This document shows, piece after piece, positions 33,240 to 46,465 of a stretch of 64,000 nucleotides of DNA. This DNA comes from Spirodela intermedia. Taxonomy: Eukaryota; Streptophyta; Magnoliopsida; Alismatales; Araceae. The position numbers were made by a program, and so were the translations under genes. The stretch covers positions 4,322,169 through 4,386,168 of the forward strand of contig LR746276.1 in assembly GCA_902729315.2 (NCBI GenBank), given 5' to 3'. The stretch's first letter is position 1. Every line of letters starts with the position of its first letter. The notes beneath the pieces were generated by a model, which saw only the letters and a list, made by a program, of their open reading frames with translations, had not been told where the DNA came from and ran no database searches.

Positions 33240-33680
33240 GAGAGAGTGAGAGAGCCGAGAGAGAGTCGGTAGTGAGGGCTTAAAGAGAGGGAAGCTAGAG
33301 ATAGAGAGAAAGAGAGAGAGGGTAGAACCGGTAGAGAGAGGGTATAACTGGTAGAGAGAGGGTATAACTGGTAGAGAGAGGGTAGAACGGGTAGAACAGG
33401 TATAGAGAGAGAGAGGGTGGTGAGGGCTGAGAGAGAGTAGAGAGAAAGAGGGTCCAAACGGTCAGGAGAGGGTGGGAAGGGTAGAGAAGGGGAGGCTAGA
33501 GATAAAGAGAGGGAGCAGAGAGAAACAGAGGGTCCAAAAGGTCGAGAGAGTGGGAAGGGCAGTCAGGGGGAGGCCAGAGATAGAGAGAGAGTGTAGAGAG
33601 AAAGGGTCGAGAGTAGGAAGGGTAGAGAAAGAGGGAGGCTAGAGAGAGAGAGGGTAGAGAGGGTAGAGAGGAGGGGGGAA
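33240..33680 (+). repeat. Purine-rich GA tract upstream of the ERF gene
   Basis: Over 430 bp the plus strand is almost all A and G, built of GAGAGA and GGTAGAG blocks. It includes three tandem 20-bp units at 33330-33389 (GGTAGAGAGAGGGTATAACT and variants). Such tracts can bind GAGA-binding (BBR/BPC) proteins and may form triplex DNA. The position 160-600 bp before the start suggests promoter or leader DNA. Confidence 0.8.
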
Positions 33681-33839
33681 GGTTGTGGAGATCGAGACGC
33701 CCTTAATTCGTAGCGGTCAGAAGAAGCAGAAGCCAAAGAAGGAAGGGGGGGACCCTCTTTCCCACCGCCGCCCCCCCCCCTTCTTTCTCCTATTTGGAGC
33801 TCCCGATCTCGCCGGAGGAAGAAGGGGAGGAGGGAGGAG

Positions 33840-34469
33840 ATGCAGAGGAGGAGAGGAGCCGCAGGAGCTCCTCCGGCGAAGGCGCCGCCGTCAGCTGGCG
33901 GCGGATCGGCGAAGGAGATGACCTTCCGAGGCGTCCGCCGCCGGCCGTGGGGGCGGTTCGCTGCCGAGATCAGGGACCCCTGGAAGAAGACTCGTGTCTG
34001 GCTCGGCACCTTCGACTCGCCGGAGGCCGCCGCCCGAGCGTACGACGCGGCGGCGCTCGCCCTCCGCGGCCCCAAGGCCAAGACCAACTTCCCTTCCTCC
34101 TCCTCCGCCGCCGCCGCTGCTCCCCCGCCGCCGCCGATCCACCGCCCTCCTCCTCAGAAGCTCCGGCCGACGACGAGCGGCTACAGCAGCACCGTGGATT
34201 CCTTCAGCGGCCCGAGGCGCTCCTGTTCGGCCTCCCAGCTCCATCCTTCCATCAGCAGGCCGGCGTTTGTCGTCGATGGCAACGGTGGCGTCGACGGCGA
34301 CTGCCACAGCGACTGCGGATCCTCTTCCTCCGTCGTGGACGACGGCGACATCGCCGCCTCGTCCTCCTTCCGCCACCACCCGCAGGCTACGCCGTCGGCC
34401 TTCGATCTGAACCTCCTTCCCCTGGGCGGCGATGACGACTGCTTCCAATGCACGGCCCTCCGCCTCTGA
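33840..34469 (+). CDS. AP2/ERF transcription factor with a C-terminal EAR repression motif
   Basis: One exon of 209 residues. A single AP2 domain (about residues 29-85) begins [20 protein letters not shown] and ends GPKAKTNFP, with the Ala and Asp typical of ERF rather than DREB proteins. ERFs bind GCC-box DNA in the nucleus. The C-terminus has [10 protein letters not shown], a DLNxxP-type EAR motif that recruits TOPLESS-type co-repressors. Together these point to a subgroup VIII (ERF4/ERF8-like) repressor in hormone or stress responses. The middle is low-complexity Ser, Pro and Ala. The gene is very GC-rich compared with its surroundings, which produces long false frames on both strands. Start chosen at the first Met before the domain. 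No defect seen. Confidence 0.95.
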   Translation: MQRRRGAAGAPPAKAPPSAGGGSAKEMTFRGVRRRPWGRFAAEIRDPWKKTRVWLGTFDSPEAAARAYDAAALALRGPKAKTNFPSSSSAAAAAPPPPPIHRPPPQKLRPTTSGYSSTVDSFSGPRRSCSASQLHPSISRPAFVVDGNGGVDGDCHSDCGSSSSVVDDGDIAASSSFRHHPQATPSAFDLNLLPLGGDDDCFQCTALRL

Positions 34470-36515
34470 CCAGCCGCCGGCCGGGCGGCGACGCATCGGA
34501 ATAATTGATCGATCGGAGGAACAGCCCGATCTCTGATTCTGATATCTCCGGTCATCTTCCTGCGCAAAAAAGGTTTATAGTCCTTGGATAGGTCTCCTCC
34601 TGCATCCTCTCAGGCAGGGCAGCTCCCCCGTCGGCCAGAGGAAGAACCGGATCGCCGGTGGCGAGAAGGGAGGAAGCCGGCGACGCTTACTCGGGGGCTT
34701 GTTCTTGGGTGTCTCCTTGTACTGGTTTTTCACTTGTGCACTAATTCGATGCCTCTGAGTAGCTCCCAAAATCTGAGAACAGAGGGGAAATCTCCGCTCG
34801 AATCATCGGGTTTCTAACAATTTTTCTCCCAGAATCTGTTCTTCGACTGGTTTCCCAAGAATCCGGCCAGAAAGATGGTCTCTGATCGATTCAACCCGAG
34901 GATTTTTCCCCGATTACCGTCAGCATGACTGCCGGTGAGGAAAACGGCAGAGCCACTGGTGCTCACCTCTGCATCTGCCGGCGGCGCCACTAGTGGCCTC
35001 CGGCTGTAGTTTCCTGCCCCCCCTCCCTGGCTTGGGCGGACGTCGACACCTCGCCCACTGTACCACGCCGCCGACCCGGTGGGCGGCCTAATGGACATTA
35101 ACGTCGTATCATGCCCGGCAAATAATTGGCCTAGAGTTAACAATACGACGACGAAGCCATATTCGCGGATTATCATAAATAATATGTGGGCTTCGAGATA
35201 AGTAAATAAATAAAAAATTAAAGACCACTCGATGGGTAATTGACAATCATAAGCAGGCATCCAGAAAATCTCTCTTCGCCCACGTCCTTTTTCAGTAGCT
35301 TCAAAAAAATTAATCCAATGATTACTTATAAGATCCATAAAATGGGTTTCTATCTAGGTAACTAATTTATTTATTTTTTCCATACTTTCTCTGCAAAATG
35401 AATTAAAAATAGGGCTAGATCCATTTGGCGCTGCTCATCAATAAAAATCGAACCTTGGCTACAATTTTAGAACAAAAAATAACCAAAAAAAATAGGCTAG
35501 TCTACTTCTCCAAGATCATAATGATTTCTAAAACAATGCAGCAAGGTTTTAGGCAGGTTTTTACATCATGGATTATATTTACTTTCGACTATGCTTCAAT
35601 TAAGAGAATATTTAGTGTTGATGATGTAGCAAAGTTGAACCCACTAGCGTTTAATCTCAGTTGGTCCATCAAATTATAATGATATCAATGACACATCCGA
35701 ATATACACCCAAAGTCTGGACCATTGTTCACTAAACAAGCAAGTTCAAGGACTACAAGTGATTGGAAGCAGGTGACGACTTATGAAGAGTGAAAACTTAT
35801 GTATGGAGGGAAAGTTGAACCAATAAGAACAGGGATTATGATTATAAGCTGAGGAAAATCCCATAAGGAAAAGAAAATTTCTCAGCACCATTTATTTCCA
35901 AAAGTGCTCGGCTTGCCGGATAGAGAAAGCTACCATCTGCAATCATCCTCATCTATGATTGCCATTTCTGGGGTTCTGCAAGTGTTGCGACTAGATTGTG
36001 CCATATCCTTCGTGCATCTGCTAAGATTGGTGCCTGCTGGGGCGATATGTAAAAAATAAAAAATAAAAAATAAAAATTCCATTGTGATTGATGGGTTTTC
36101 TGTATTTCTGCTTCAATTAATGGATCTCTCCCTCTTCCTGATTTGAATCATTAATAGATAAATGCAAAGAACTCACAATATTCTCACGCCATCAAGACAC
36201 CAAGAAAGAAAGAAAGAAAAAAAAAAAAAAAAAAAGCCATCTTTCTGGCCTCCCAGAAAGATGCTAAACCCCACCTAGTAAGAGTTTTCTAATGATAGAC
36301 GATTCACAGAAACAACCCTCGTCGGGTGATTGATGCATAGAGGGGCCCACAAGGGTATTGTCCGATGGAAATAATTTGATTTGAACAAGGCACAATAAAT
36401 CACCAAGTTACTTCACTCTTTCATAAGGTAGACGACATTTAATAGGATCTATTTACCGTGCATACCTCATAAAATTTATTCGGATGCCACCTGCTCAGAG
36501 GACATGCGTTGCCAC
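34470..36515. other. Convergent intergenic region between the ERF and EHD genes
   Basis: Holds the 3' ends of two convergent genes. I see no further gene; frames at 34814-35338 and 35425-35679 have no domain. Simple A-rich and GAAA runs occur at about 36055-36080 and 36206-36235. Confidence 0.6.
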
Positions 36516-39500
36516 TTACTCATAAGGGTTTCGGAAGTTCTTCAGGAGGTCTGGGATGTCATATCCGAGCATATCATCCACCGCCTGGATCATCCTCGGT
36601 TTCAACTTCTCAAACCTGTCGATGCTGTAGCCCGCCAAGACCTCTTTGAAATGGTCAACGTTGGGGAGATCCCCCGGTGGTAGATGGAACTCCCTCTGGA
36701 CCTGTTAGACTCCGCTAATCAGAACACTTTAACACCACATCTCCGGTTGAGAAAGAAAATTAGGGAAAGTCGCATGGATCTACAGAAAGAGGAAGAGGAA
36801 GCAACAGTAGTAGCTGTTCTATGCTAAGAAATCAAAAAAACCCTTAGAATCTAAGCAGAAAGAAGGGGAGGAGATAATATGAATCTGTTGTCTGCAGGAG
36901 GTTAATATGCCATCCGATAATTTATTCATTAGACCCAAAATTATTCATTACAGTAAATCGTAGAATAAATGAGGGTGAATCAGAAAGACCATTTTTTTTA
37001 AAAAGTCTAAAAAAGAGGAAAAAATCTCTGTTTTAATCATAAAGAGATTAAAAGAATAAATTTAGTATGTCATTGTTGAACTAATACCTGGATGATGATC
37101 TAAACCATTAAATTTAGTTCATTTGTTCGCTTGATAGTTTCAGGACATGATTAGGATACTCTGAATTCACAAAAGCGGAAGTTTGACTTACACACTTTCA
37201 TATCCATTTGATTCATCAAAACACATAAATCGACACTCCTTCCTTCAGAAGCGGGAAAATCGTCTTAAAACACTTGACACACATATCAATGTGTCGACGA
37301 GTCTAAGTCAGAAAATTACTGACAAGGCCAGGGCATGCTTCAGTGGCAGATAATCCATGCGCCAAGCTGCGCCACCACCCACACCGCTTTACCATTTTGT
37401 GGGCTTTTACATCACAAGTCCAATACCCGGACCCAGAGCCGGCCCATGAACGGTTGGGGTGCGTTAGGGGTACATTTATCTTAACGGTTGGGATGAATTG
37501 TTTCACTTTTGGGGATGGAGCTAAATCCAACAAAACTAAAGATGTAACTAAAATATCTCTGAAAAGGCATTCCAAGTTGAGAAAATGCCATTCTAGAGAT
37601 GATAACGAGATTTGGCGAAAATATTTGAAATACAAAATGCATTTACTATGCTTAGTAAGTAGGAGTATAGGTCAAAAATGGCAAAATGGAGAGCATGAGA
37701 GAAATTCTTACCTTTGCAAACTCACTCTCCAGGTTATCAATGAGCCTCTGCTGAGCCTTTGCCTTCCCCATCATTGCAGGCATCTCCTTTCTAAGATGGC
37801 TAATAATGTATGCGTGTATTTTGGCTGCCCTAGCTCGCTTGACAAATTCATTGATCTGAAGCAGGAGAAATTCGCATTGGACAGGGGAGAAAACAATTAA
37901 CACCATCATAGCCAGGCTTAAGAAAGGGGAAACTCACCCTCCTATCACAAGCCTTCTTAGGGATATCTTTCAAATCAGCAAGAAGGTCGTCTTGCTCCCT
38001 TTCAAACAATTCTTTCCCAATTGGACCAACAGCTTCTTCATTCACAGGTTTGTCATTAAAGGATCTGTTGAACATGAAAGGCATACAATATTTTGAATTA
38101 TTTTAGGAATTCACAGAACAAACTTCAACTCAAAAGGACAGCAGTCATGACAGATCAAAGGAAGTCCACTTGCAAAAGAAAGTCCACCAATAACACAAGA
38201 ATCAGGTCTCAATTGTGAACTAAAACTAAATGTAAAATAAGCACTATAAGGACGGAGGTCGTACCCGATATAAACCCGCATCACCTCAGGAGTATTCAGA
38301 ACTTTTCCAAGTGACCACATTAGAGCTCCATAAACTCTCATTAACTGAAAAAAAATTCCAGAAAAAGTATGGGAAGACAAAACAACAATGTACTGCGACT
38401 GAAATATGATACCACAAGGTAAGCAAATGATACCTGTTGTGTGTCAACTTGATCTGCTTTATTCAAAACAACACGGATTTTGTCATCATGACCACGAAGA
38501 GATCCAATAACACGCTTGAATTCATCGCTAATATCAAGTTTATGTGGATCAAACAAAAGAAGAATAAGATCACACTTTGCAGCAAACCATGAGGTGACTC
38601 CAGTGAAGTCATAGCTACGTTGTGTCCGTTGCTTTTCTCCAGAAAGAACTCCAGGGGTATCAACAAATGTAATATGCTCCAGAAGCTTTCATAGGAGAGA
38701 GAGCCAGGGGTAAGTCTGCATCCTTAAGCTCACATAACCAGGATATGTGATAAAATCTTACTGGATGTGGCATTTGAGAACACTCAAACTTGGATAAGAA
38801 TGCGGTCCCAAATGTTGTCAGACCACTAAACGGCATGTCAGCTTGCACAGCTATCGTATTCCCAGGAACACTTCTTCCATCAGCTCCAGACTGGTCAAGA
38901 AATAAACTGTAGTCCTTAGTACAGAGCTTAAAAAAGAATAGATTATTGAAAATTAGATCATTGATGAATCCATGTCCAATTCCCTTACAAATATGGCAAC
39001 CTAAATGACTGGTGCTATGCATTCGCCTAAACCAACTAATTTAATAAAACAATCAGTACAAGATCCTTGATTCTCTTCTCTTCAACAATTGGGTGTAGGC
39101 TGTATTTCATGGCGAAGCCCCTACTGTGTACTCCCCATCGCTCAATATGACAACATATTTATAGGAACGTCTCTAGTGGTCTCCATGATATCTCAAGATA
39201 CATAATAACTAGGCAACTTAATTTGCATAAAAACGGTGTATACCATTTACTATTGTGGGGAAAAAGGCATTAATTTTACTATAATTCTTAATGAAAAATC
39301 TAAACGATTACCTACGACCAGTTGCTTTACCAGAAAGCAGACAAATGTAGCCAATACAAAAACCAAATCTCATTCCGGAACCATTTCTCATTTTTGTCGT
39401 GATTTGGCCAAGGACAAGACTCCCCAATTGAAGAAAGCCATTTACATGAGATGATTCATCATCTTTAAATTCGCAGTCTTTGAAAATATCAAACCCAAGT

Positions 39501-42500
39501 GAAACAAGCTCAACAAGAACACTGTCAGAGTCAACAAAGAAATTTTTGTGATATCCTGGAAAATTTTAGCTAAATGATTTTAAAATTTTCAGGAAATCAA
39601 TAGAAAGATCTAATACCTTCAGATATGATTTAATTGATTCTATTTTATTATAGTAATGAATACATGCTAAGATTATCAACATGCGATATATTTAAATATC
39701 TTTCATATCAGTGTCTACATTTGGCACCAATAACTGTACCCAAATTATCCTAGTATAATACATCCTACGACTCATGCAAGCTCAAAATCATGACAACAGA
39801 ATAATAGATCCTAGCTCAACGTACTGATTCAGGGACCCTATGTAAATATATAATAAAGAAAGCACGGTGCTGATATCAGCAGGAAAATACGTGTCATTCA
39901 CATTCAAAATTGCACCTTACTACACAAAAGGATTAAAATATGAAAAACTACCAAAAACTTATATCAGCCAATCATAATGATAAATTTAATATGCGAAAAA
40001 CATACCATGACAACAACAAACCTATCAGTTGTAGGCTCTGGCCCAATATGAGCACCTGAAATGAATGAAAGAATTCAACAAGCCGAAACAAACATTCGGT
40101 AGAGAAATGTTCATGCAACAGAACAGCTCGCAGCAACCTGGATAACTTGTTCGAAGTAAATGCTTTATAAATGTCGTTTTCCCAGTAGAATATTGACCCA
40201 ATAGCATTACCATTGGCTTGGCATCAAAGTCACTATTTGTCTGCAAAAAGAGTATTTTACTAAAATCAGTCTTCAAAAATCTTCTTTGAAGTAAAATGAT
40301 ATTAATCTGGGGTGGAAATAGAATTTATCAAATAATAGTAAAAAATAAGTTCCAAAATTTCTAATGGAAAAAAAGAGACACGCAAAGGAATTACAAATAT
40401 AAATTGACTCACCAATAAAGGAGAAACAAAATCATTAAAACGATACGTCACTTCTAATGGCTTCAGCTTTTCAAGATATAACCTCTTCAGGCCATCAATA
40501 ATCGATGTAACTGAGTTCAATGGCACCTGAACATTAACCATCAATCAAAAAATAATCAAAACTGGAATTGGTACAATATCGCGACCCCGATTCTGAAAGA
40601 CAAAACAACCCTTAAACAAATTGGATTTCCACTGTCCAAGTCATTCAATAATATGTAGCCATAACTTACAGCAGTACTCAAAATAAACTAGCAGGAGATG
40701 TCTCAGGAATAAGTACTACACTTTACCAAAATTATAGAGTAGCATCAATCGGTATGGCATGTGTATTTGTGAGCATAACTCATCCCTCAGTTGCTAAGAA
40801 AATTAAAATAAATTGATATTATCAAGCCGATCAAACAAGGATTAAATCAACTATAATTTAAATATCAACCATCAGAAAATTCTCCAGAATCAAGTCTGAC
40901 AGCATAGTGTACACGTACACCACTTCATCATACATCAGATGCAGTTGACTGCAGAAAGAAGTGTGCATGCAAGTATTAATCTTTTAGACAGTAAAAGATA
41001 GATCCAAGAAATATTGAATCGCCCAACATTTCGCATTTTATGCCAGATGCTGCATCATGGGAGAAAGTCTACTGACTTCTAATGCTGACCATAAAACTCT
41101 AATGCTGCTTGTAGGACTCCACATGCATCTAAGCAATAGAGAAACTATGAAGCCAAGGAAGAAAGTGGCTGACCAGAAAAATAGAAAACATATTTCTTCC
41201 AATTCATGGAGTCCACTCAGCAGATGAACTGCACTTATAAAATGGCATAGTCCTTTCTGGTAAAGCAAAACAGCAATCTGCATCATTGATGCCAAGGAGC
41301 AGCAAAAGAGGCTAATAGGACCCACTATTCAGCTATTCCATATGAAATTAATAACAGTTAAAATGACACTGAAAGTAATAAGATTCTTCTCCTTCCCACA
41401 GAAAATTACCTTCTTCGCCGATTTTGAGGAAAACCACTGAACTGATTGTGGTGGAGGTTGAGGAACTACTGTGACAATAATAAGACTTAATTAAAAGCTA
41501 CACAAATAAAATGACAACGTATTGTGTCATTAAAGTCGAACTTTGTTACCATCTGTGTCAGGTTCCCTTTTCTTGGGTGAAGCTTTATTTTTCTAGAAAA
41601 AAGATTGATGAGTAAGAAAAATAAAAAGCAGCTAAAGTGAAAAACTTTAAATCAATAGGTTGTAAAGAAAATTAAATTAAATCTTACGGCCAAAAGTGAA
41701 TCCAAACCATCCATCGTAGGGGGCTTTAAGTTCTCCAAGTCCACTGACACAAGACAGCAATTTGGTACTTATCTTTAATCACAAAATATCAGCAAGGTTC
41801 TCACAAACAGCATGCAAGAACACATTTTTGCCTGCAGTACGACAGTTCTCCCCTTTTCTTACCTTCAGAAGAGAGGGTTTCCTGAGTGATCTCATGTCCT
41901 GCTTGTGCCAGAGCAACAAGCTGCACACCCAAAAGAATAGCCATGGTAACCATAGATCAACCACGGTTTAAATTTATCCAAGTCCCAAAAGCTTCTAAAA
42001 CAAACAAAAATGACGACCTGCATTGCTGTGATGAAGTCCCTAAAGGCGAGATATCCTTGGCGTTTTGAGTCAGCAACTGCCCAAACCTTCAGCGAAAACA
42101 TTTCAAACCACGTTAATTCATAACTGATATTATATGGTTTTCTGAGATACGGAGCATCATTTCCCTGACTCTACCTTAGTTGAAAGAGATCAGGCCCTTA
42201 GCCAATAGACCAGGCCAAAATCAGAAAGTCAAATGAAATCCACCAATTTTCTTCCATTCTTTCAAAAATTTCACACTAGTTTTGAGTTTTCATCTAATGA
42301 AATTGGAACTGGAACCCTCAGCCTGTTCCCAATCAATGAATTCGGATAGAAAACGGGGCCTATTTTAACATCCAAGAGGCTTAAAAAAAGTAAGAAAATA
42401 GAAAATTTCCTCTTAGTAAATAAAAACAATTCATACTACATTAATAATTTCAGCACAATTGATGATCCCAATGAAGTAAGAAAAACGTAGAACTGAAAAA

Positions 42501-43550
42501 CATTGTTTAGAAAGTAATTTCTATTATATAGTGGACTAAAGTTCCAGAGTCGCAAGGAATAGAATTTGAACAGCCATGTTTAGGCAATTAAAGCAATGTT
42601 TACGCAATTATCGTCACTTTCTTTGATAAAAAGAAATTTTCATCCCACTAGACCAAGAAAAAGGAATGAGTTACGCAAGGTGAAGAACAAAAAATTGTAA
42701 GTCAAATATAAATGCCATCTGAGAATAATTCACTTTTTGGGAAGAGTATGGCTCAAAACCAACAAAATATAGTAGTCACTAAAGTCGATTAAGAAAAAAA
42801 ATACCAACAAATAATGAGACTACAAATTCGATTTTCTTCCTTCCGCATGAAGTGGAGAAAATTAAAGGAGTGTATAATCAAAATTATTTTTGTAGATATG
42901 ATGGTAGATTATGAAATAGAAAGCTGGAGATTCATCATTGATATTTCAAAGACTAAGATAGCAAAATCTTCAGAGGAGAATAGAGTATTCCCTGAAGGCA
43001 TTTTTAGGATACGAATACTGATACAATGGCAACCTGGCAGACGTTATTTACTTCAAGAATGAATACTAAGAAGTATATAATCTCATGACAAGGTGATTAT
43101 CCGCATGAACAAACTAGAAATAGAAATTTCCTGCAGTTAGCCTGTCACATGACAGGAGATAGGAGTGATGGAGATATGTCAGCAACACAAGCACAGGAAA
43201 GCATCAAGTTTTATGTTATCTTCGTAGGTCAAAAGATGGGAAATAATTAGGTAAATGAATATCAAATACCCGCTTTCAAATTAAAAATCAAATGTTAGAT
43301 TGTAAGCGAACAGGGCTATTCATTCAAGTACCCTATTCATTGCATTAAAGTGCAAGTCAGAAAGTGCTGAACCAAGATCTTGCTTTGGCCAAACAATTCA
43401 ATTGTTTGAGTGTCCAAACTTCCATCACAGGTTTCCAAAGAGCATCCCACTGATGAAAAAGTATATGCATGGCTGTCAACAGATAGAGCGTTACCACACC
43501 TACGGTAAAATGGACAAAAAGACAGGATTAAATAGAGAGATAGATAGATA

Positions 43551-43594
<44 letters not shown>

Positions 43595-46465
43595 TGGAGA
43601 GACAGTGAGAGATGAGGAATAAGAAGAACAGGGAGAAGAAACAGAAGTACTTGGGAAGAGAGAGAGAGAGAATGGAAAGGAAGGAATTGAAGAGGTAAAA
43701 GAGAGCTAAAAACAGATGAAAGATGAATAAATAGAAAGAGATGCAGAATAAGATAAATACAGAAAAAATTGACAAAGAGAAAGACAGATGTAGTTAAAGA
43801 AAGAGGGAGTCAGAGAGAAGATATTAATAAGATACAGAAAAAAAATGAAAAAGTAAGGGGTAGAGGTGATAGAAAGAGAGTTACATTTTAATGAGACAGA
43901 TGGGGGGCAGGGGCGGGGGGGCTGCAGGGCAAGGAAGAGAGGATGACTGAATGCAGTAATTCGACCGGCTACAGTATAAAACAGCCAAAATGGTTTGAAA
44001 GAGGGGTAAATATATACAACGGGAGGCACAAATTGAGAACAGAAGATCAACAAAACAGCCAAAGACATTAAGATACTTGATAAGATTGCTAGAGCAGCCC
44101 CCAATGAGCAAAACCAAACAAATGAAATGTCGATATGTTCAGATAAAGATATATTACATGAAATTGAAAAAAGATAAAATAGATATATATGTAGGCAAGA
44201 GGGGGAGTGGGCGGGAGAGAGAATAATTTAATAACAGGACTTAATAACAGGCAGTATTCCTCAGAGACATGAGCCATGTGAAAAAGTTAGAGGAAGCGAA
44301 TGGCTACCAAGACCCCTCTTATTACCAAAAAAAAGTCAGAGATCAGACAAGTGGAAGGAAAATACAAAGGCAAACGCAAGAAGCCAGAAATTGAGAAAAT
44401 AACTACTGGAAAACTTATAGTAAAGCACAGGTAGGAGATATATCAGGGTACTAACCGTGCCTTTCCCTATCCTCATCTTGTTATAGATTTATGATACCAT
44501 GTATTGGTGTTTTATTTTCTTGACGGTAGAAGGGCCTATCATTGAGGCATATTTGAGTTTCATGGACTATGTTTCCTCTCTGTTTGTATATAGATTCCTA
44601 GAAAATATCCTTTTTTTACACGGCTAGAAAACCATGTATGATAGGCACATTTTGTTTGACTTTTTCCTTATTGGCATGCTATAGTGCATTTGTTTCTTGC
44701 GAGAGAAAGAGAGGTATTGGTATGTGAGAATCCCCTGCCATGTCTTTGTTAATTGGCATGTGCTATTTATGCTTGTTCACTAAAAACTGTGTTAATATTC
44801 TCTTTTTTTTTTTAAGATTCCTTCTTTTCATTCTTTTCTCAAGATAGCTCTTGATTCTTTTCTATTCTTACAAGCCGAATCTTGTTGTGAGGGTAATGCA
44901 CCTCATTGGAGCGAAAACTTTTGTCAAGGTCAACCTTACCTGCTTATTACATTGTCACAATGTGCATAATATCCTTGCGCATAAACTAGGAGAATACAAA
45001 CTTAGGAGGCCACTTTTTTTAATGAACCGCCTTAAATATTAGCAATTTGTAGTTTTTTCATTAGTGGGACAGAAGAAATATTGGATGAAAGCACAATACT
45101 AAATATTTAGAGAGAGTGCTTGATTTTATCATTGTCTTTTGTGTTGGATCGTCATTTGATGACAATGCGAAGAGTACACTGCTTGGCAGTACTGCCTATA
45201 TTGAGTTTTTTTCTATGCCTGAAAATTGGGTTTCGGGATCCCAAACCCGATAACCATATCTGGGTTATATACTTCGTTATATAGCAGTTTTTACCTTTAG
45301 GCCTTTTACTGCTTGATCTTTGGGTCTCAGAAGGCCTTTGAAAAAAATAGAGACCCTTGGTTGGTCAGTGGCTGGTGAGAAAATGTTCTCTTCAGGACTA
45401 CATCGTCACAAAATAACTTTATCAAATTATTCCATAGAAATCCAAACCAGATTTCGGCAGCAGGTCATTACATTATACCATAACTATTCCCCTATAACAT
45501 GGCTCAGTCATGGTTGAATGGTTCATTTGAACTCCATCTTCACATATTACAATAAACATGACAGGAATGATCATCATCTTAAACAGGAAGATAGATGGTA
45601 CACTGACAATACATTAACACGTACTCAGTAAACAAGAATGCAGAAGCAGCAATGTTAATCAAATATGTGATCCATGCATGGCTTGAATAATTGCTGAACT
45701 AACATCCGATGCTAAGCTGGACATTAGGAATAGACACAGGTATAAAATGGACGCTTAACACAGTAACATCTGAAAACAGAAGTTGCTAGGCTATCAAAAA
45801 ATTAAGCAAGCACCGGTGTATAACATCATAAGATGTCTTTTTAAGTCAGGCTAGATGATTAGTTTCAAATAAACCGTAGTGGTATTTAAGCAATAAAGAA
45901 ATCTAAGAAGAAGCAGTCTGGTCCAAAAGAAACCTTCTGGAGAGGGAAAGCCCTCCATATGCGGGTTGAAGTGAGAAGTTGCTATCATCCCGACAAAAGT
46001 TCGTAACTTTAATAGAAAAGAGTTATCACAAACCAACACAGAAAACAATGTCATAGAGCCATGAGATTGCTAACCCAGAAAAGAAACAAACGGGAAGCAG
46101 AGAATACAAAAAATAATAAAATAAATATAACATATGATTTTTACAGATGACACAAGGTTAAGAAAAAATAGAATGTACGGAAGGGAGTTACCTGTTTAAG
46201 CTCCGGCCGGGACAACTTGGACATGGCAAAGAACTTGATCGCATCCGGCCCAGTGATGCGTCCATCGCCATCTGCAGTCGGATCCGGGAATGATCCACCC
46301 ACTCGGATATCCGCATCACAATAGCCAAGTAGAGGCGGAAGCAACAACGGTATGCAGGGGAAATGAGGATGCGGCTTAACCTGAATCAGCGTAGGAGAAC
46401 CATTCCTGGTAGATCTTCTGATGCTCCCTGGAGCACGAACTAACAGTTACCGAGGGGATCTCCAT
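36516..46465 (-). CDS. EHD1: EHD-type dynamin-like ATPase (EH-domain protein, endocytic trafficking)
   Basis: Sixteen exons, on the minus strand: 46465-46381, 46271-46192, 42086-42018, 41920-41863, 41743-41688, 41592-41550, 41468-41410, 40526-40413, 40240-40138, 40055-40006, 38890-38762, 38685-38434, 38344-38265, 38064-37938, 37855-37712, 36701-36516. They sum to 1635 nt (544 residues), matching the usual plant length, and every junction is GT-AG in frame. Seen: an N-terminal EH domain with EF-hand loop DSDGDGRITGPD and FRDFITAMQ; a P-loop GQYSTGKTTF; a DTPG switch; an NKADQVD nucleotide motif; a helical tail ending LLKNFRNPYE. EHD proteins remodel endosomal and plasma membranes. Intron 2 is 4.1 kb and AT-rich. 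Paralogue EHD1 or EHD2 cannot be settled. One donor reads GTTGCT. Confidence 0.96.
43555..43591 (+). repeat. (GA)n microsatellite in EHD intron 2
   Basis: Uninterrupted GA units next to a short GATA run (43540-43552). A wider purine-rich zone runs to about 43900 and explains the false minus-strand frames there. Confidence 0.95.

Noticed and set aside
33891..34496. Long minus-strand and alternate plus-strand frames across the ERF gene
   Set aside because: They are by-products of very GC-rich coding DNA, low in complexity and without domains.
43500..44277. Minus-strand frames with many Leu, Ser and Phe residues
   Set aside because: Translation of a GA microsatellite and purine-rich intron DNA.
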